A stretch of 16,260 nucleotides of DNA from Alphaproteobacteria bacterium (GCA_009920595.1 RFZR01000017.1:1-16260), one strand, 5' to 3'; shown: positions 8,333-16,247, counted from the first letter of the stretch. A program made the numbers and translations. The notes: a model not told the origin generated them from the sequence alone.

Positions 8333-8963
8333 GATCAGCGCTCTCCGAGGTCAGACTCGGATGAATTTCATAGTCAATATTCCAATATTTAGCGGCTTCC
8401 GTCAACTCACTATCTATATCTTGTCCCTTTAAAAACAAAGCTTTACGGGGTTGTTGCGGTAAAGACCCATACATCGCGACGAGCTCGGAGAGCGGTGCCA
8501 GGGCGCGCGCGGTCAAAACATCGATTCGAAAAGACAAAGCATCAAGAGCGTCTTCAATCCGCTCGTCATGGACATAGACTGGTAATTCAAGAGCGCGGGA
8601 AACCTCGCGCAAAAAGGCAGCTTTTCGTCCATTGCTTTCAACCAAATGGACTTCGAATCCGGAACGGTCAGCAAATAGACAGGCAAGAACCAATCCGGGG
8701 AAGCCCGCACCCGAGCCAAGATCAACGAGATATTTCGTATTCTGATCGATGAATCGGGCCAGCTGCGCGCTGTCTGCGATATGCCGCGTCCATACTTCAC
8801 TGAGCGTTTTTGGACCGACGAGATTCTTGATTTTCTGCCATCGGATTAAATGTTCAGTATAGGCCTCGAAGCGCGCCTCTGTTTCACGTGAAACAGGCAC
8901 AAGCTTCAAAGCTTCTATTTGGTCCGAACTTTTCACTGCCGATTCGGTAGGTTTCAAACCCAT
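8325..8963 (-). CDS. rsmG: 16S rRNA (guanine527-N7) methyltransferase
   Basis: This 212-residue SAM-dependent methyltransferase (also called GidB) modifies G527 of 16S rRNA in the 530 loop. The SAM-binding glycine loop is DLGSGAGFPG at residues 81-90. The upstream RWQKIKNLVGP segment (41-51) and the downstream LTARALAPL segment are family features. Residues 24-28, VSRET, are encoded by an embedded parS site (see that entry), so this piece of protein is under double constraint. The ATG is 3 bases past the mnmG stop, and the stop overlaps parA. Confidence 0.96.
   Translation of the reverse strand: MGLKPTESAVKSSDQIEALKLVPVSRETEARFEAYTEHLIRWQKIKNLVGPKTLSEVWTRHIADSAQLARFIDQNTKYLVDLGSGAGFPGLVLACLFADRSGFEVHLVESNGRKAAFLREVSRALELPVYVHDERIEDALDALSFRIDVLTARALAPLSELVAMYGSLPQQPRKALFLKGQDIDSELTEAAKYWNIDYEIHPSLTSESADHG
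8880..8895. promoter_or_regulatory. parS: parS centromere site inside rsmG
   Basis: A perfect match to the universal bacterial parS palindrome, TGTTTCACGTGAAACA, lies within the 5' part of rsmG and encodes VSRET there. ParB binds this 16-base site specifically. It lies about 550 bases upstream of the parA start and about 6.1 kb from the proposed origin. The exact match and the adjacent parAB genes make this nearly certain. Confidence 0.97.
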
Positions 8964-8966
8964 AAC

Positions 8967-10847
8967 TCACTTATCGCCTTGATGAGGGCGGTTTGAAACT
9001 CGTTTACGAGCGCGCGCGGCCAAAAGTGTAAGCGCTGCGGGTGTGATGCCCTCAATACGACCCGCTTGGCCGATTGTACGCGGACGAACGGCTTCGAGCT
9101 TCAAACGCAACTCGGCCGACAGGCCTGAGATATGCGCATAATCTAAATCACTTGGGATAAAGAGCGACTCGTCACGGCGATAAACCGCGATATCCCGCTG
9201 TTGACGATCAAGATAGACGGCATAACGCGCATCATTTTCGAGACGGTCAACAAGAGGAGCGGGTATCTGTCCAAGCTCAGGCCAAATCCGAGCAAGATTT
9301 GCGAGAGTTTGATCAGGATAGGAAAGAAGATCGAATACCGACCGCCTGATACCATCTTGATTGACCTTCAATCCCTTTTGGACGGCTTCACTTGGGCTGA
9401 GCTGGAGCGACTTCAGCAATGATCGCGCGCGTTCAAGGTGATTGCGCCGCTCATTATATTTCTCCTGTCGAAGGCCCTTCACGAGCCCCCAAGCAACCGC
9501 CTTATCCGTCAGGCGCTCATCGGCATTATCGGAACGAAGGGACAGTCGATATTCTGATCGGGATGTAAACATCCGATAGGGTTCTGTAACGCCTTGGGTC
9601 ACGAGATCGTCAATCATGACGCCGATATAGGCTTCGGTTCGATCAATTGTGATCGGTTCTTGTCCGCCCGCTAATCTCGCCGCGTTAAGGCCCGCAACCA
9701 AGCCCTGCGCGCCGGCCTCTTCATATCCGGTCGTGCCATTGATCTGTCCGGCGAAGAAAAGGCCGCGCACCGTCTTTGTTTCCAAAGTCGGTTCTAAGGA
9801 TCTCGGATCGACATAATCATATTCAATCGCATAACCCGGACGGATGATCCGCGCCTTTTCAAGCCCCGGGATTGTTGCAACGAATGCGCGCTGTACGTCC
9901 TCTGGCATCGAGCTCGAGATCCCGTTGGGATAGACCGTGTCATCTTCGAGCCCTTCCGGTTCCAAAAAGATCTGATGCCTTGTCCGGTCACCAAAACGGA
10001 CAACTTTATCCTCAATCGAAGGGCAATAACGTGGTCCGCGACCATCAATCTGACCGGAATAGATCGGGGCGTCCCCTAAACGACTTCTAATAACTTCATG
10101 TCCGGCATCAGTCGTCCATGTAATCCCACAAGCGATTTGGGGGGTCTCGATCCGGTCCGTCAAAGCAGAGAAAGGCTCTGGTGGATCATCGCCCTGCTGT
10201 TGTTCGAGCGAGGCCCAATCAATGGTCCGGCCATCAAGGCGCGGTGGCGTGCCCGTTTTTAGACGCCCCAAAGGAAAGGCTAAAACGGAAAGCGTCTTTG
10301 ATAGACCTCTCGAAGGAGGTTCGCCCATCCGTCCAGCCGGAAATGTCACTGGTCCAATATGGACGAGACCGTTCAAAAAAGTGCCAGTTGTCAAAACAAT
10401 CGCGGCCGCCGAAAGCTCCCGCCCATCGGCCAAACGTACGCCTTTAACGCGGGACTGATCAGCTTCCAAAATGAGATCGTCGACAAGACCATCAATTATC
10501 TGAAGATTGGGCTCTTTAGACAAAAGCGCCTGAACGGCTTCGCGATAGAGTTTTCGATCCGCTTGCGCTCGCGGACCTCGAACCGCCGGACCCTTGCTAC
10601 GATTCAAGACGCGAAATTGAATTCCACCTTTATCGGCGGCCAGCGCCATCACCCCACCGAGCGCATCAATCTCACGCACAAGGTGACCCTTACCCAAGCC
10701 TCCAATCGCAGGATTGCAAGACATCACGCCGATACTGTCTCTAGATATCGTCACCAGAGCGGTATGTGCACCTGCGCGAGCGGCCGCCGAAGCTGCTTCC
10801 GTCCCCGCATGACCGCCGCCAACAACAATGACATCAAATTGGTTCAA
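8967..10847 (-). CDS. mnmG: tRNA uridine-5-carboxymethylaminomethyl modification enzyme MnmG (GidA)
   Basis: This FAD-dependent enzyme works with MnmE to place the (carboxymethyl)aminomethyl group on the wobble uridine of certain tRNAs. The FAD-binding loop is VVGGGHAGTEAA near residues 8-19. The family signatures SCNPAIGGLGKGH and GQINGTTGYEEAGAQGL are both intact, so the fold and active-site Cys are complete. No ATG starts this frame. I prefer the TTG at 10847 (MNQFDVIVVGGG), which matches the usual length of about 626 residues and has purine-rich GGAAAAGTGGG upstream. A TTG at 10868 would add seven residues but has no ribosome-binding site. It lies between mnmE and rsmG in one strand run, with a parS site just upstream. 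Confidence 0.96.
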   Translation of the reverse strand: MNQFDVIVVGGGHAGTEAASAAARAGAHTALVTISRDSIGVMSCNPAIGGLGKGHLVREIDALGGVMALAADKGGIQFRVLNRSKGPAVRGPRAQADRKLYREAVQALLSKEPNLQIIDGLVDDLILEADQSRVKGVRLADGRELSAAAIVLTTGTFLNGLVHIGPVTFPAGRMGEPPSRGLSKTLSVLAFPLGRLKTGTPPRLDGRTIDWASLEQQQGDDPPEPFSALTDRIETPQIACGITWTTDAGHEVIRSRLGDAPIYSGQIDGRGPRYCPSIEDKVVRFGDRTRHQIFLEPEGLEDDTVYPNGISSSMPEDVQRAFVATIPGLEKARIIRPGYAIEYDYVDPRSLEPTLETKTVRGLFFAGQINGTTGYEEAGAQGLVAGLNAARLAGGQEPITIDRTEAYIGVMIDDLVTQGVTEPYRMFTSRSEYRLSLRSDNADERLTDKAVAWGLVKGLRQEKYNERRNHLERARSLLKSLQLSPSEAVQKGLKVNQDGIRRSVFDLLSYPDQTLANLARIWPELGQIPAPLVDRLENDARYAVYLDRQQRDIAVYRRDESLFIPSDLDYAHISGLSAELRLKLEAVRPRTIGQAGRIEGITPAALTLLAARARKRVSNRPHQGDK

Positions 10848-10870
10848 GGGTGTAACCCACTTTTCCAAAT

Positions 10871-10886
10871 TGTTTCACGTGAAACA
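10871..10886. promoter_or_regulatory. parS: parS centromere site between mnmE and mnmG
   Basis: A second perfect TGTTTCACGTGAAACA lies in the short gap between the mnmE stop (10894) and the mnmG start. It is 1,991 bases from the first site, on the origin side of it. Being in the mnmG leader, it may place ParB directly over the translation start region of that gene. Confidence 0.97.
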
Positions 10887-10893
10887 GTTTCGA

Positions 10894-12237
10894 TTATTTA
10901 CCGATGCAGAAACTTGAAAAGAGCCGATCAAGAATATCATCAACCGATACATTGCCGGTAATTTTACCGATGGCTCGAGCGGCAAGCCGGATCTCTTCGG
11001 CAATCAGCTCGACGCCCGTTCCGTGCACTGAGTTCATGGCTCTGTCAATAAATTCCAGCGCTTCTTCGACGGCAACTCGATGTCTCTCTCTCGTCAGAAG
11101 GGCCGAAGCGCGTCCTTGATCGCCAGATTGGCTCAATTGTTCAAATAAATTTGAGACCAAAAGATCCATCCCCTGACCCGTCTTTGCGGAGATAGAAAGG
11201 GCACCCTTGTTAATTGTACCGCCTTTATCGATCTGGGTAATGACTTCAATCACAGGACGTCCCGCATCCAAAATGTCTCTAGTGGGTGGCATTCGGTCGC
11301 CCTGCCCCGGCTGCAACCACAAAACCATATCAGCACGCTGAGCCTGTTCGATTGTGCGTCGAATCCCCTCATTCTCGATCTCATCGGCCGCATCTCGAAT
11401 GCCTGCGCTGTCAATCATCAGGACCGGCAAGCCCTTAAGATCAAGCTTCACCTCGATAAGGTCGCGCGTTGTGCCCGGTCTATCGGAAACAATGGCGGCA
11501 TCGCGTTTTGCCAAAGCATTTAAAAGCGTCGATTTCCCGGAATTTGGTGGTCCGGCCAAAAGCACGACGAACCCTTCACGAACCCGCTCTCCCCATGACG
11601 CATGCGTCAGTGCCGCCCGCATCTCGCTGGCGAGGTTCGATAGAAGTGCCCGGGCTTGATTGAAGATCTGAGGTTCGACATCGGCTTCGTCAGAGAAATC
11701 CAACTCTGCATCGAAAAGCGCGAGAGCCTCGATCAAAGAGGCGCGCCAGCGATCTGATTCACGCGTTAGCCCACCTTGGAGTTGTCGAAGCGCCTGTTTG
11801 CGTTGAATTTCGGTTTCAGCATCGATGAGATCAGCCAAACCCTCAACTGCCGATAAATCGAGTTTTCCATTTTCAAAAGCGCGACGAGTAAATTCACCGG
11901 GTTCTGCTATGCGAAAATCCTCGATTTTAGATAATCGAAGAAGACATGCGCTTAAGACCGCCGGCGATCCATGAATATGAAATTCGGCAACATCTTCGCC
12001 GGTAAAACTTACCGGACCTTCAAAATAGAGACACAAAGCCTGATCGATCGGCGCACCGTCTTCATCTCGCAAGATTCGAAGCGTTGATTGCCGAGGCTGC
12101 GGAACTGTTCCGGCCATTTCAAGAAAGGCTCGCCGCGTCATCGGACCAGAGACGCGAATTATCGTTACACCCGCTCGCCCGGGAGCCGATGCGGGGGCGA
12201 AAATCGTATCGGAGATCGCGTGATCCTTGCGGGTCAT
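10894..12237 (-). CDS. mnmE: tRNA modification GTPase MnmE (TrmE)
   Basis: This 447-residue GTPase partners MnmG in wobble-uridine modification. The N-terminal folate-binding domain contains EFHIHGSPAVL (85-95) and the AEPGEFTRRAFENGKLDL block (111-128). The inserted G domain has G1 GPPNSGKST (229-237), G2 GTTRD (255-259), G3 DSAG (276-279, in place of DTAG) and a G4 of TQID (334-337). The C-terminus is the conserved FCIGK with the functional Cys. Length and ends are complete. It begins 22 bases after the rho stop, with a G-rich ribosome-binding sequence before the ATG. Confidence 0.96.
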   Translation of the reverse strand: MTRKDHAISDTIFAPASAPGRAGVTIIRVSGPMTRRAFLEMAGTVPQPRQSTLRILRDEDGAPIDQALCLYFEGPVSFTGEDVAEFHIHGSPAVLSACLLRLSKIEDFRIAEPGEFTRRAFENGKLDLSAVEGLADLIDAETEIQRKQALRQLQGGLTRESDRWRASLIEALALFDAELDFSDEADVEPQIFNQARALLSNLASEMRAALTHASWGERVREGFVVLLAGPPNSGKSTLLNALAKRDAAIVSDRPGTTRDLIEVKLDLKGLPVLMIDSAGIRDAADEIENEGIRRTIEQAQRADMVLWLQPGQGDRMPPTRDILDAGRPVIEVITQIDKGGTINKGALSISAKTGQGMDLLVSNLFEQLSQSGDQGRASALLTRERHRVAVEEALEFIDRAMNSVHGTGVELIAEEIRLAARAIGKITGNVSVDDILDRLFSSFCIGK

Positions 12238-12259
12238 ATACCCGCCCCCTTCTCTTCGA

Positions 12260-13364
12260 TCACGTATTCATTGAATCGAAGAAATCTGAATTGGTTTTTG
12301 TCTGCCGCAATTTATCCGCAAGGAACTCAATAGCATCGACCGTTCCCATCGGATTGAGAATGCGCCGCAAAACATACATTTTCTTGAGTACATCCGGCGC
12401 GACAAGCAATTCTTCCTTACGTGTTCCCGAACGTGTGATGTCGAGTGCCGGGAAGACTCGTTTATCGGAAACCTTGCGATCGAGAATAATTTCAGAATTG
12501 CCGGTGCCTTTGAATTCTTCAAAGATCACTTCGTCCATACGGCTGCCGGTGTCGATCAAGGCTGTTGCGATGATCGTCAGCGAACCACCCTCTTCAATAT
12601 TACGTGCTGCGCCGAAGAAACGTTTCGGCCGTTGAAGCGCATTCGCATCAACACCGCCGGTCAAAACCTTACCTGATGAGGGCACCACTGTATTGTAGGC
12701 ACGACCAAGACGAGTAATCGAATCAAGCAAAATCACGACATCACGACCATGTTCAACCAAGCGCTTTGCTTTTTCGATAACCATTTCAGCCACTTGGACA
12801 TGGCGCTGCGCCGGCTCATCAAAGGTCGACGAAACAACCTCACCTTTGACCGAACGCTGCATATCGGTCACTTCTTCCGGGCGCTCGTCAATCAAAAGCA
12901 CGATCAAATAACATTCTGGATGATTGGTCGTGATCGATTGCGCGATATTCTGCAAAAGTACCGTCTTACCAGTGCGTGGTGGCGCGACAATCAATCCGCG
13001 CTGACCCTTCCCAATCGGCGAAACAATATCGATAACGCGGGACGAAAAATCCTTCCGCGTCGGATCTTCGATCTCGAGTTTCAGCCTTTTATTCGGATAA
13101 AGCGGCGTCAAATTATCGAAATTGACTTTGTGACGGGCCTTTTCCGGATCTTCGAAATTGATCGTATTGACCTTCACAAGCGCAAAATAGCGCTCGCCAT
13201 CTTTCGGGCCTCGGATTTGACCTTCCACAGTGTCACCGGTTCTGAGACCAAAACGGCGAATTTGTGCAGGAGAGACATAGATATCGTCGGGTCAATTCTT
13301 CAGCAAAAGCGAGGAGATCCGTCGGCGATTTACGCTTCAGGTCCTGAAGTTTCATTTCACGCAT
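12260..13364 (-). pseudogene. rho: Transcription termination factor Rho, N-terminal deletion with frameshift
   Basis: Rho is the hexameric RNA helicase that ends transcription. The start is clear: ATG at 13364 with AAGGTG four bases upstream, giving MREMKLQDLKRKSP and then LLAFAEEL. At about 13289-13293 the sequence jumps to DDIYVSPAQIRRFGLRTGDT in another frame. The intervening segment, about 54 residues by comparison with remembered homologues, is missing: the rest of the Rho_N domain and the first part of the cold-shock RNA-binding domain. The downstream frame has a TGA at 13292-13294, so the full protein cannot be made. The remainder is intact to the C-terminus, including Walker A APPRTGKT, VVILLDSITRLGRAYN and TGGVDANAL. 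A 322-residue product from the GTG at 13228 is conceivable but would lack part of the primary RNA site. An assembly error is a serious alternative. Confidence 0.85.
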
Positions 13365-13565
13365 GAAACACCTTGAATCCGGCGCGCGAAGAGATCGAGC
13401 GCCATAATTTATGGAATAAATCGGTTAAAACCCACGATGACTGAAACTCGGTGCTCACCGGTTAAACAAGACGCATGCGTCTTTTAATCTTCGAGGGATT
13501 CCAGAACGGAATGGAAACTCGATATCCTGATTTCAACGTGAGAGCAAGTGCTGGAATTGTTTTGC
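13365..13565. other. hemJ-rho intergenic leader with inverted and direct repeats
   Basis: This 201-base gap has no convincing gene. It contains a perfect 16-base palindrome (listed separately), a 13-base near-palindrome CCATAATTTATGG at 13402-13414, two copies of CGGTTAAA at 13422-13429 and 13459-13466 (37 bases apart), and ATTCC/GGAAT arms at 13498-13512. An AT-rich patch around 13400-13430 could hold a minus-strand promoter for rho. rho genes are often autoregulated through a long leader, so this is a plausible control region, but I cannot assign a specific factor. Confidence 0.5.
13468..13483. repeat. Perfect 16-base palindrome upstream of rho
   Basis: AAGACGCATGCGTCTT is its own reverse complement. 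As RNA it could only form a 6-bp stem with a four-base loop. On the plus strand it is followed by TTTAAT, but no gene is transcribed that way here. A dimeric regulator's operator or a weak terminator for hemEJ are both possible. Confidence 0.6.
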
Positions 13566-13988
13566 CTATGGTTTGAAAATCACAAGCCCAACAGCAAAAA
13601 TCATCAATACAGTCGGGATCTCGTTAACGATACGGAAATAGCGATGGCTGCGATTATTTTGATCTTCAGCAAACATACGAACATGGCGTGCAAGAAGTCC
13701 ATGGACGCCACTCATGATGAGAACCGCCATCATTTTGAGACTGAACCAGGTTTGGCTAAACGCGCTTTGATCATAAGCGAGCCATAGGCCACAAATCCAC
13801 GCGACGATCATGGCCGGTGTCATGATTGCTTTGAGCAATCGACGTTCCATAACTTTAAACAGCTCTGACGTTTCAGAGCCGACAGGCACGCCCGCGTGAT
13901 AAACAAAGAGACGAGGCAAATAGAGTAGCCCTGCCATCCAAGAGATGATGGCCAAGATATGAAGCGTCTTAATCCAAAAATAGAGCAC
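13566..13988 (-). CDS. hemJ: Protoporphyrinogen IX oxidase HemJ
   Basis: This 140-residue integral membrane protein has four hydrophobic segments (near residues 3-27, 52-72, 80-100 and 117-137). The HemJ/UPF0093 features are a conserved His in the first helix (TLHILAIISWMAGLLYLPRLF) and the WFSLKMMAVLIMSGVHG segment. HemJ oxidises protoporphyrinogen to protoporphyrin in the cytoplasmic membrane, the next-to-last step of haem synthesis. The start is GTG at 13988 with AGAGG upstream, 5 bases after the hemE stop. Co-transcription with hemE, another haem gene, supports the call. Length is normal. Confidence 0.93.
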   Translation of the reverse strand: MLYFWIKTLHILAIISWMAGLLYLPRLFVYHAGVPVGSETSELFKVMERRLLKAIMTPAMIVAWICGLWLAYDQSAFSQTWFSLKMMAVLIMSGVHGLLARHVRMFAEDQNNRSHRYFRIVNEIPTVLMIFAVGLVIFKP

Positions 13989-13993
13989 GAACT

Positions 13994-15037
13994 CTAGCCT
14001 CTAATCCGCTTTAAGACGCGCTCGACATTTTCAATCGGTGTTTCAGGAACAATGCCATGACCAAAATTGAAAATATGCCCACCACCGGAAAAGGCTTCTA
14101 AAATCGCGTCAGTATGGCGATCAAGCGATTCACCCCCAGCAACAACGGCAAGTGGATCAAGATTTCCTTGCACTGGAAGCAAAGGCTGAACAGTTTTTGC
14201 CGCCCATTTCGGATCAACTGCCCAATCAAGGCCAACAGCATTCGCCCCAGTCTCTTGAGCATAACGTGTATGATTACCACCCGATCCGCGACCAAAAACG
14301 ATGAATTTCATATTTGGATATGTTTTGCGAACACCCTTAATGATGCGCGCAATCGGATCGATTGAAAATTTTCCAATATCTAATCCTGTAAGCGCGCCAG
14401 CAAAGCTTTCAAAAATCTGAATCGCATCGACACCCGCTTCTGCCTGCTTGTTGAGATACGCAATCGAAGCATCAACCAAGCGGTCAATCAATTGCTGAAC
14501 ATAAAGAGGATTTCGATAGGCAAGCACGCGGCTTGGCGCGAGTTCAGGCGTCCCTTTTCCTGCAATCATATAGCTTGCTACTGTCCAGGGCGCGCCGCAA
14601 AAACCCAAAAATGTCGTTTCTTTCGGAAGCGATGATTTAATTCTCCGGATCGCTTCAAAGACGGGACCCAACCGATCCAAATCAACTTCACCATGAAGTT
14701 CACTGAAATTTCGAGCAGGATCTAAAGGTTGAAGTTTTGGTCCTTCATTTTCAACAAAGTGAACCGGTAACCCCAAAGCATCAGGAACAACAAGAATGTC
14801 GGAAAACAAAATCGCTGCATCAAATCCAAAACGCCGAATGGGTTGAAGAGTAACTTCGGTTGCTAAATCGGGTGAATAACAAAACTCGATGAAATTTTTC
14901 GCTTTTGTCCGAACTTCACGATATTCCGGAAGATACCGTCCCGCCTGTCTCATGATCCACACTGGAGGACGATCAAACCGTTCCCCATCTAATACGGCGA
15001 GTAATTTTTTAACCGGAGCGGTATTTGAACTGTTCAA
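13994..15037 (-). CDS. hemE: Uroporphyrinogen III decarboxylase
   Basis: This 347-residue cytosolic enzyme removes four carboxyl groups from uroporphyrinogen III to give coproporphyrinogen III. Signature 1, RPPVWIMRQAGRYLPEYR (residues 23-40), contains the substrate-binding arginines; the catalytic Asp sits in ILFSDI (near 79); signature 2 is GFCGAPWTVASYMI (144-157); GLDW and a C-terminal FNFGHGI complete the active site. The start is TTG at 15037, chosen because AGGA lies six bases upstream (15044-15047) and the N-terminus aligns with the family. It is the gene directly beside the proposed origin, as in Caulobacter and Rickettsia. Confidence 0.97.
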   Translation of the reverse strand: MNSSNTAPVKKLLAVLDGERFDRPPVWIMRQAGRYLPEYREVRTKAKNFIEFCYSPDLATEVTLQPIRRFGFDAAILFSDILVVPDALGLPVHFVENEGPKLQPLDPARNFSELHGEVDLDRLGPVFEAIRRIKSSLPKETTFLGFCGAPWTVASYMIAGKGTPELAPSRVLAYRNPLYVQQLIDRLVDASIAYLNKQAEAGVDAIQIFESFAGALTGLDIGKFSIDPIARIIKGVRKTYPNMKFIVFGRGSGGNHTRYAQETGANAVGLDWAVDPKWAAKTVQPLLPVQGNLDPLAVVAGGESLDRHTDAILEAFSGGGHIFNFGHGIVPETPIENVERVLKRIRG

Positions 15038-15128
15038 AGTCTATCCTTTTAAGATCTTATATTTTTGTTTCTGTTAGACAGGGTTTTTCGAGAATAGGGA
15101 TTTATCCTTAGCTTATCCAATAGTTTTT

Positions 15129-15141
15129 CATCAAAAAATTA
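15129..15141 (+). promoter_or_regulatory. Possible IHF-binding site in oriC
   Basis: CATCAAAAAATTA fits the IHF consensus WATCAANNNNTTR at every defined position except the first. IHF bending takes part in Caulobacter origin control, so the location is sensible, but AT-rich DNA gives such matches easily by chance. Confidence 0.4.
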
Positions 15142-15233
15142 TGGTTTTTGGCAAAGACACGTAGCCGTAAAAGTCAAAAATAACATTTATTTATCAGATA
15201 GTTAGAATAAAAATTCCGAATGATAAGATTGAT

Positions 15234-15242
15234 TTATCCCCA
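15234..15242 (+). promoter_or_regulatory. Best DnaA-box candidate in oriC
   Basis: TTATCCCCA differs from the DnaA consensus TTATCCACA at one position. It sits at the edge of the AT-rich stretch, next to weaker boxes listed under oriC. Confidence 0.55.
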
Positions 15243-15312
15243 TAATCACCCTTTTTAAAATAAGTGTCTCAGAATCTATCCAGAGGGATCTCTTTGGGGA
15301 TCAAAAACAGCC

Positions 15313-15322
15313 TAAGGCCTTA
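15313..15322. repeat. Short palindrome in the origin region
   Basis: TAAGGCCTTA is a perfect ten-base palindrome at the junction between the AT-rich and G/C-tract parts of the hemE-ppsR gap. No role can be assigned; it is noted as part of the origin architecture. Confidence 0.4.
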
Positions 15323-15416
15323 AAGGGCACCCCCATCGGTCTTTTTACCCCCGGGTTTTCCCCATTAGGACAAATGCGATACACAGGTTTGTCGTCTGTT
15401 AACCAAGGTCATTGTC

Positions 15417-16247
15417 GTGGACCGTAGTTACTTCCACCTCCACCTCGTTTCAGATTCAACGGGTGAAACATTGCTCGCGGTTAGTCGCGCTGTCACCGCC
15501 CAATATGAGGGCGTCTCGGCGATCGAACATATTTATCCCCTCATCCGAAACGAATCCCAACTGGATCGTGTCATCGTCGCGCTCGAAAACGCTCCCGGTA
15601 TGGTCCTCTACACAATGGTCGATAAGGTTTTGGGATCGCGGCTTGAAGCGGCGTGCCAGGATTTCGGCTGTCCTTGCCTATCTATTCTCGACCCCGTGTT
15701 GACGATGTTTCAGTCTTATCTCGGGCAATCCTACACGCATCGACCCGGCGCACAGCATGTGTTGAATGCGGATTATTTCAAACGTATTGATGCGCTCAAT
15801 TATACAATGATGCATGATGATGGACAGCAAGGCCAAGACCTCGACGCAGCCGACATCATTCTTGTTGGTATAAGCCGAACATCAAAAACACCGACGAGTA
15901 TTTATCTTGCCAATCGCGGCTATAAAACAGCGAACGTTCCACTTGTTCCAAACATCGCTCCGCCAGAACAACTTCAACATGTAAAAAAGCCACTTGTTGT
16001 TGGCTTGGTTGCGAGCCCTGAACGTATCGCACAAATTCGACAGAATCGACTTCTCGCTTTAAACGCAAGCGATGACACCGCCTATATCGACAAAGCTTCA
16101 ATCACTGAGGAAATCATCTATTCGAGACGTCTTTGTGCACGCAATAATTGGCCGATTATTGATGTTACGAGACGATCCATTGAAGAAACAGCAGCAGCTA
16201 TTATCGATCTTTACCGTAATCATGTCAGTGTTGGCGAAGACGCATAA
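15417..16247 (+). CDS. ppsR: Pyruvate, phosphate dikinase regulatory protein (DUF299 kinase/phosphotransferase)
   Basis: This 276-residue cytosolic protein matches the DUF299 family: MDRSYFHLHLVSDSTGETL at the N-terminus and the P-loop GISRTSKTPTS at residues 151-161. Family members phosphorylate and dephosphorylate pyruvate phosphate dikinase or PEP synthase, switching it off and on with ADP/Pi. Which target is used here cannot be seen; in alphaproteobacteria PPDK is usual. The start is GTG at 15417 with AAGG eight bases upstream. It is the first gene on the right side of the origin, equivalent to the RP001 position in Rickettsia. Its TAA overlaps the next ATG. Confidence 0.94.
   Translation: MDRSYFHLHLVSDSTGETLLAVSRAVTAQYEGVSAIEHIYPLIRNESQLDRVIVALENAPGMVLYTMVDKVLGSRLEAACQDFGCPCLSILDPVLTMFQSYLGQSYTHRPGAQHVLNADYFKRIDALNYTMMHDDGQQGQDLDAADIILVGISRTSKTPTSIYLANRGYKTANVPLVPNIAPPEQLQHVKKPLVVGLVASPERIAQIRQNRLLALNASDDTAYIDKASITEEIIYSRRLCARNNWPIIDVTRRSIEETAAAIIDLYRNHVSVGEDA

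Larger units (their letters stand above)
15038..15416. other. oriC: Probable chromosomal replication origin (oriC)
   Basis: This 379-base gap between divergent hemE and ppsR holds no gene. It is visibly AT-rich between about 15050 and 15270 and G/C-tract rich from 15283 to 15365. DnaA-box-like sequences against TTATCCACA are TTATCCTTA (15102-15110, 7/9), TTATCCAAT (15113-15121, 7/9), TTATCCCCA (15234-15242, 8/9), CTATCCAGA (15276-15284, 7/9) and, on the reverse strand, TGATCCCCA (15295-15303, 7/9). An IHF-like site and one GANTC methylation site (15272-15276) are also present. In Caulobacter and Rickettsia the origin is in exactly this hemE neighbourhood, and parAB/parS lie within 8 kb here. 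Promoters for both flanking genes must also be in this gap. Confidence 0.8.

Noticed and set aside
10359..10961. Long plus-strand open frame opposite mnmG
   Set aside because: It lies antisense to a fully conserved enzyme gene and has no recognisable family features; it is a shadow of mnmG.
12749..13366. Plus-strand open frame of about 205 codons opposite rho
   Set aside because: It is antisense to conserved Rho sequence and crosses the deletion; it is a by-product of coding on the other strand.
13355..13370. Third parS-like sequence, TTTCACGCATGAAACA, at the rho start
   Set aside because: It has altered central spacing relative to parS, and the sequence is explained by the ribosome-binding site and first codons of rho (MREM). 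ParB binding is unlikely.
15399..15404. TTAACC upstream of ppsR as a CtrA site
   Set aside because: Only a half-site is present; no second TTAA at the required spacing was found in the gap.
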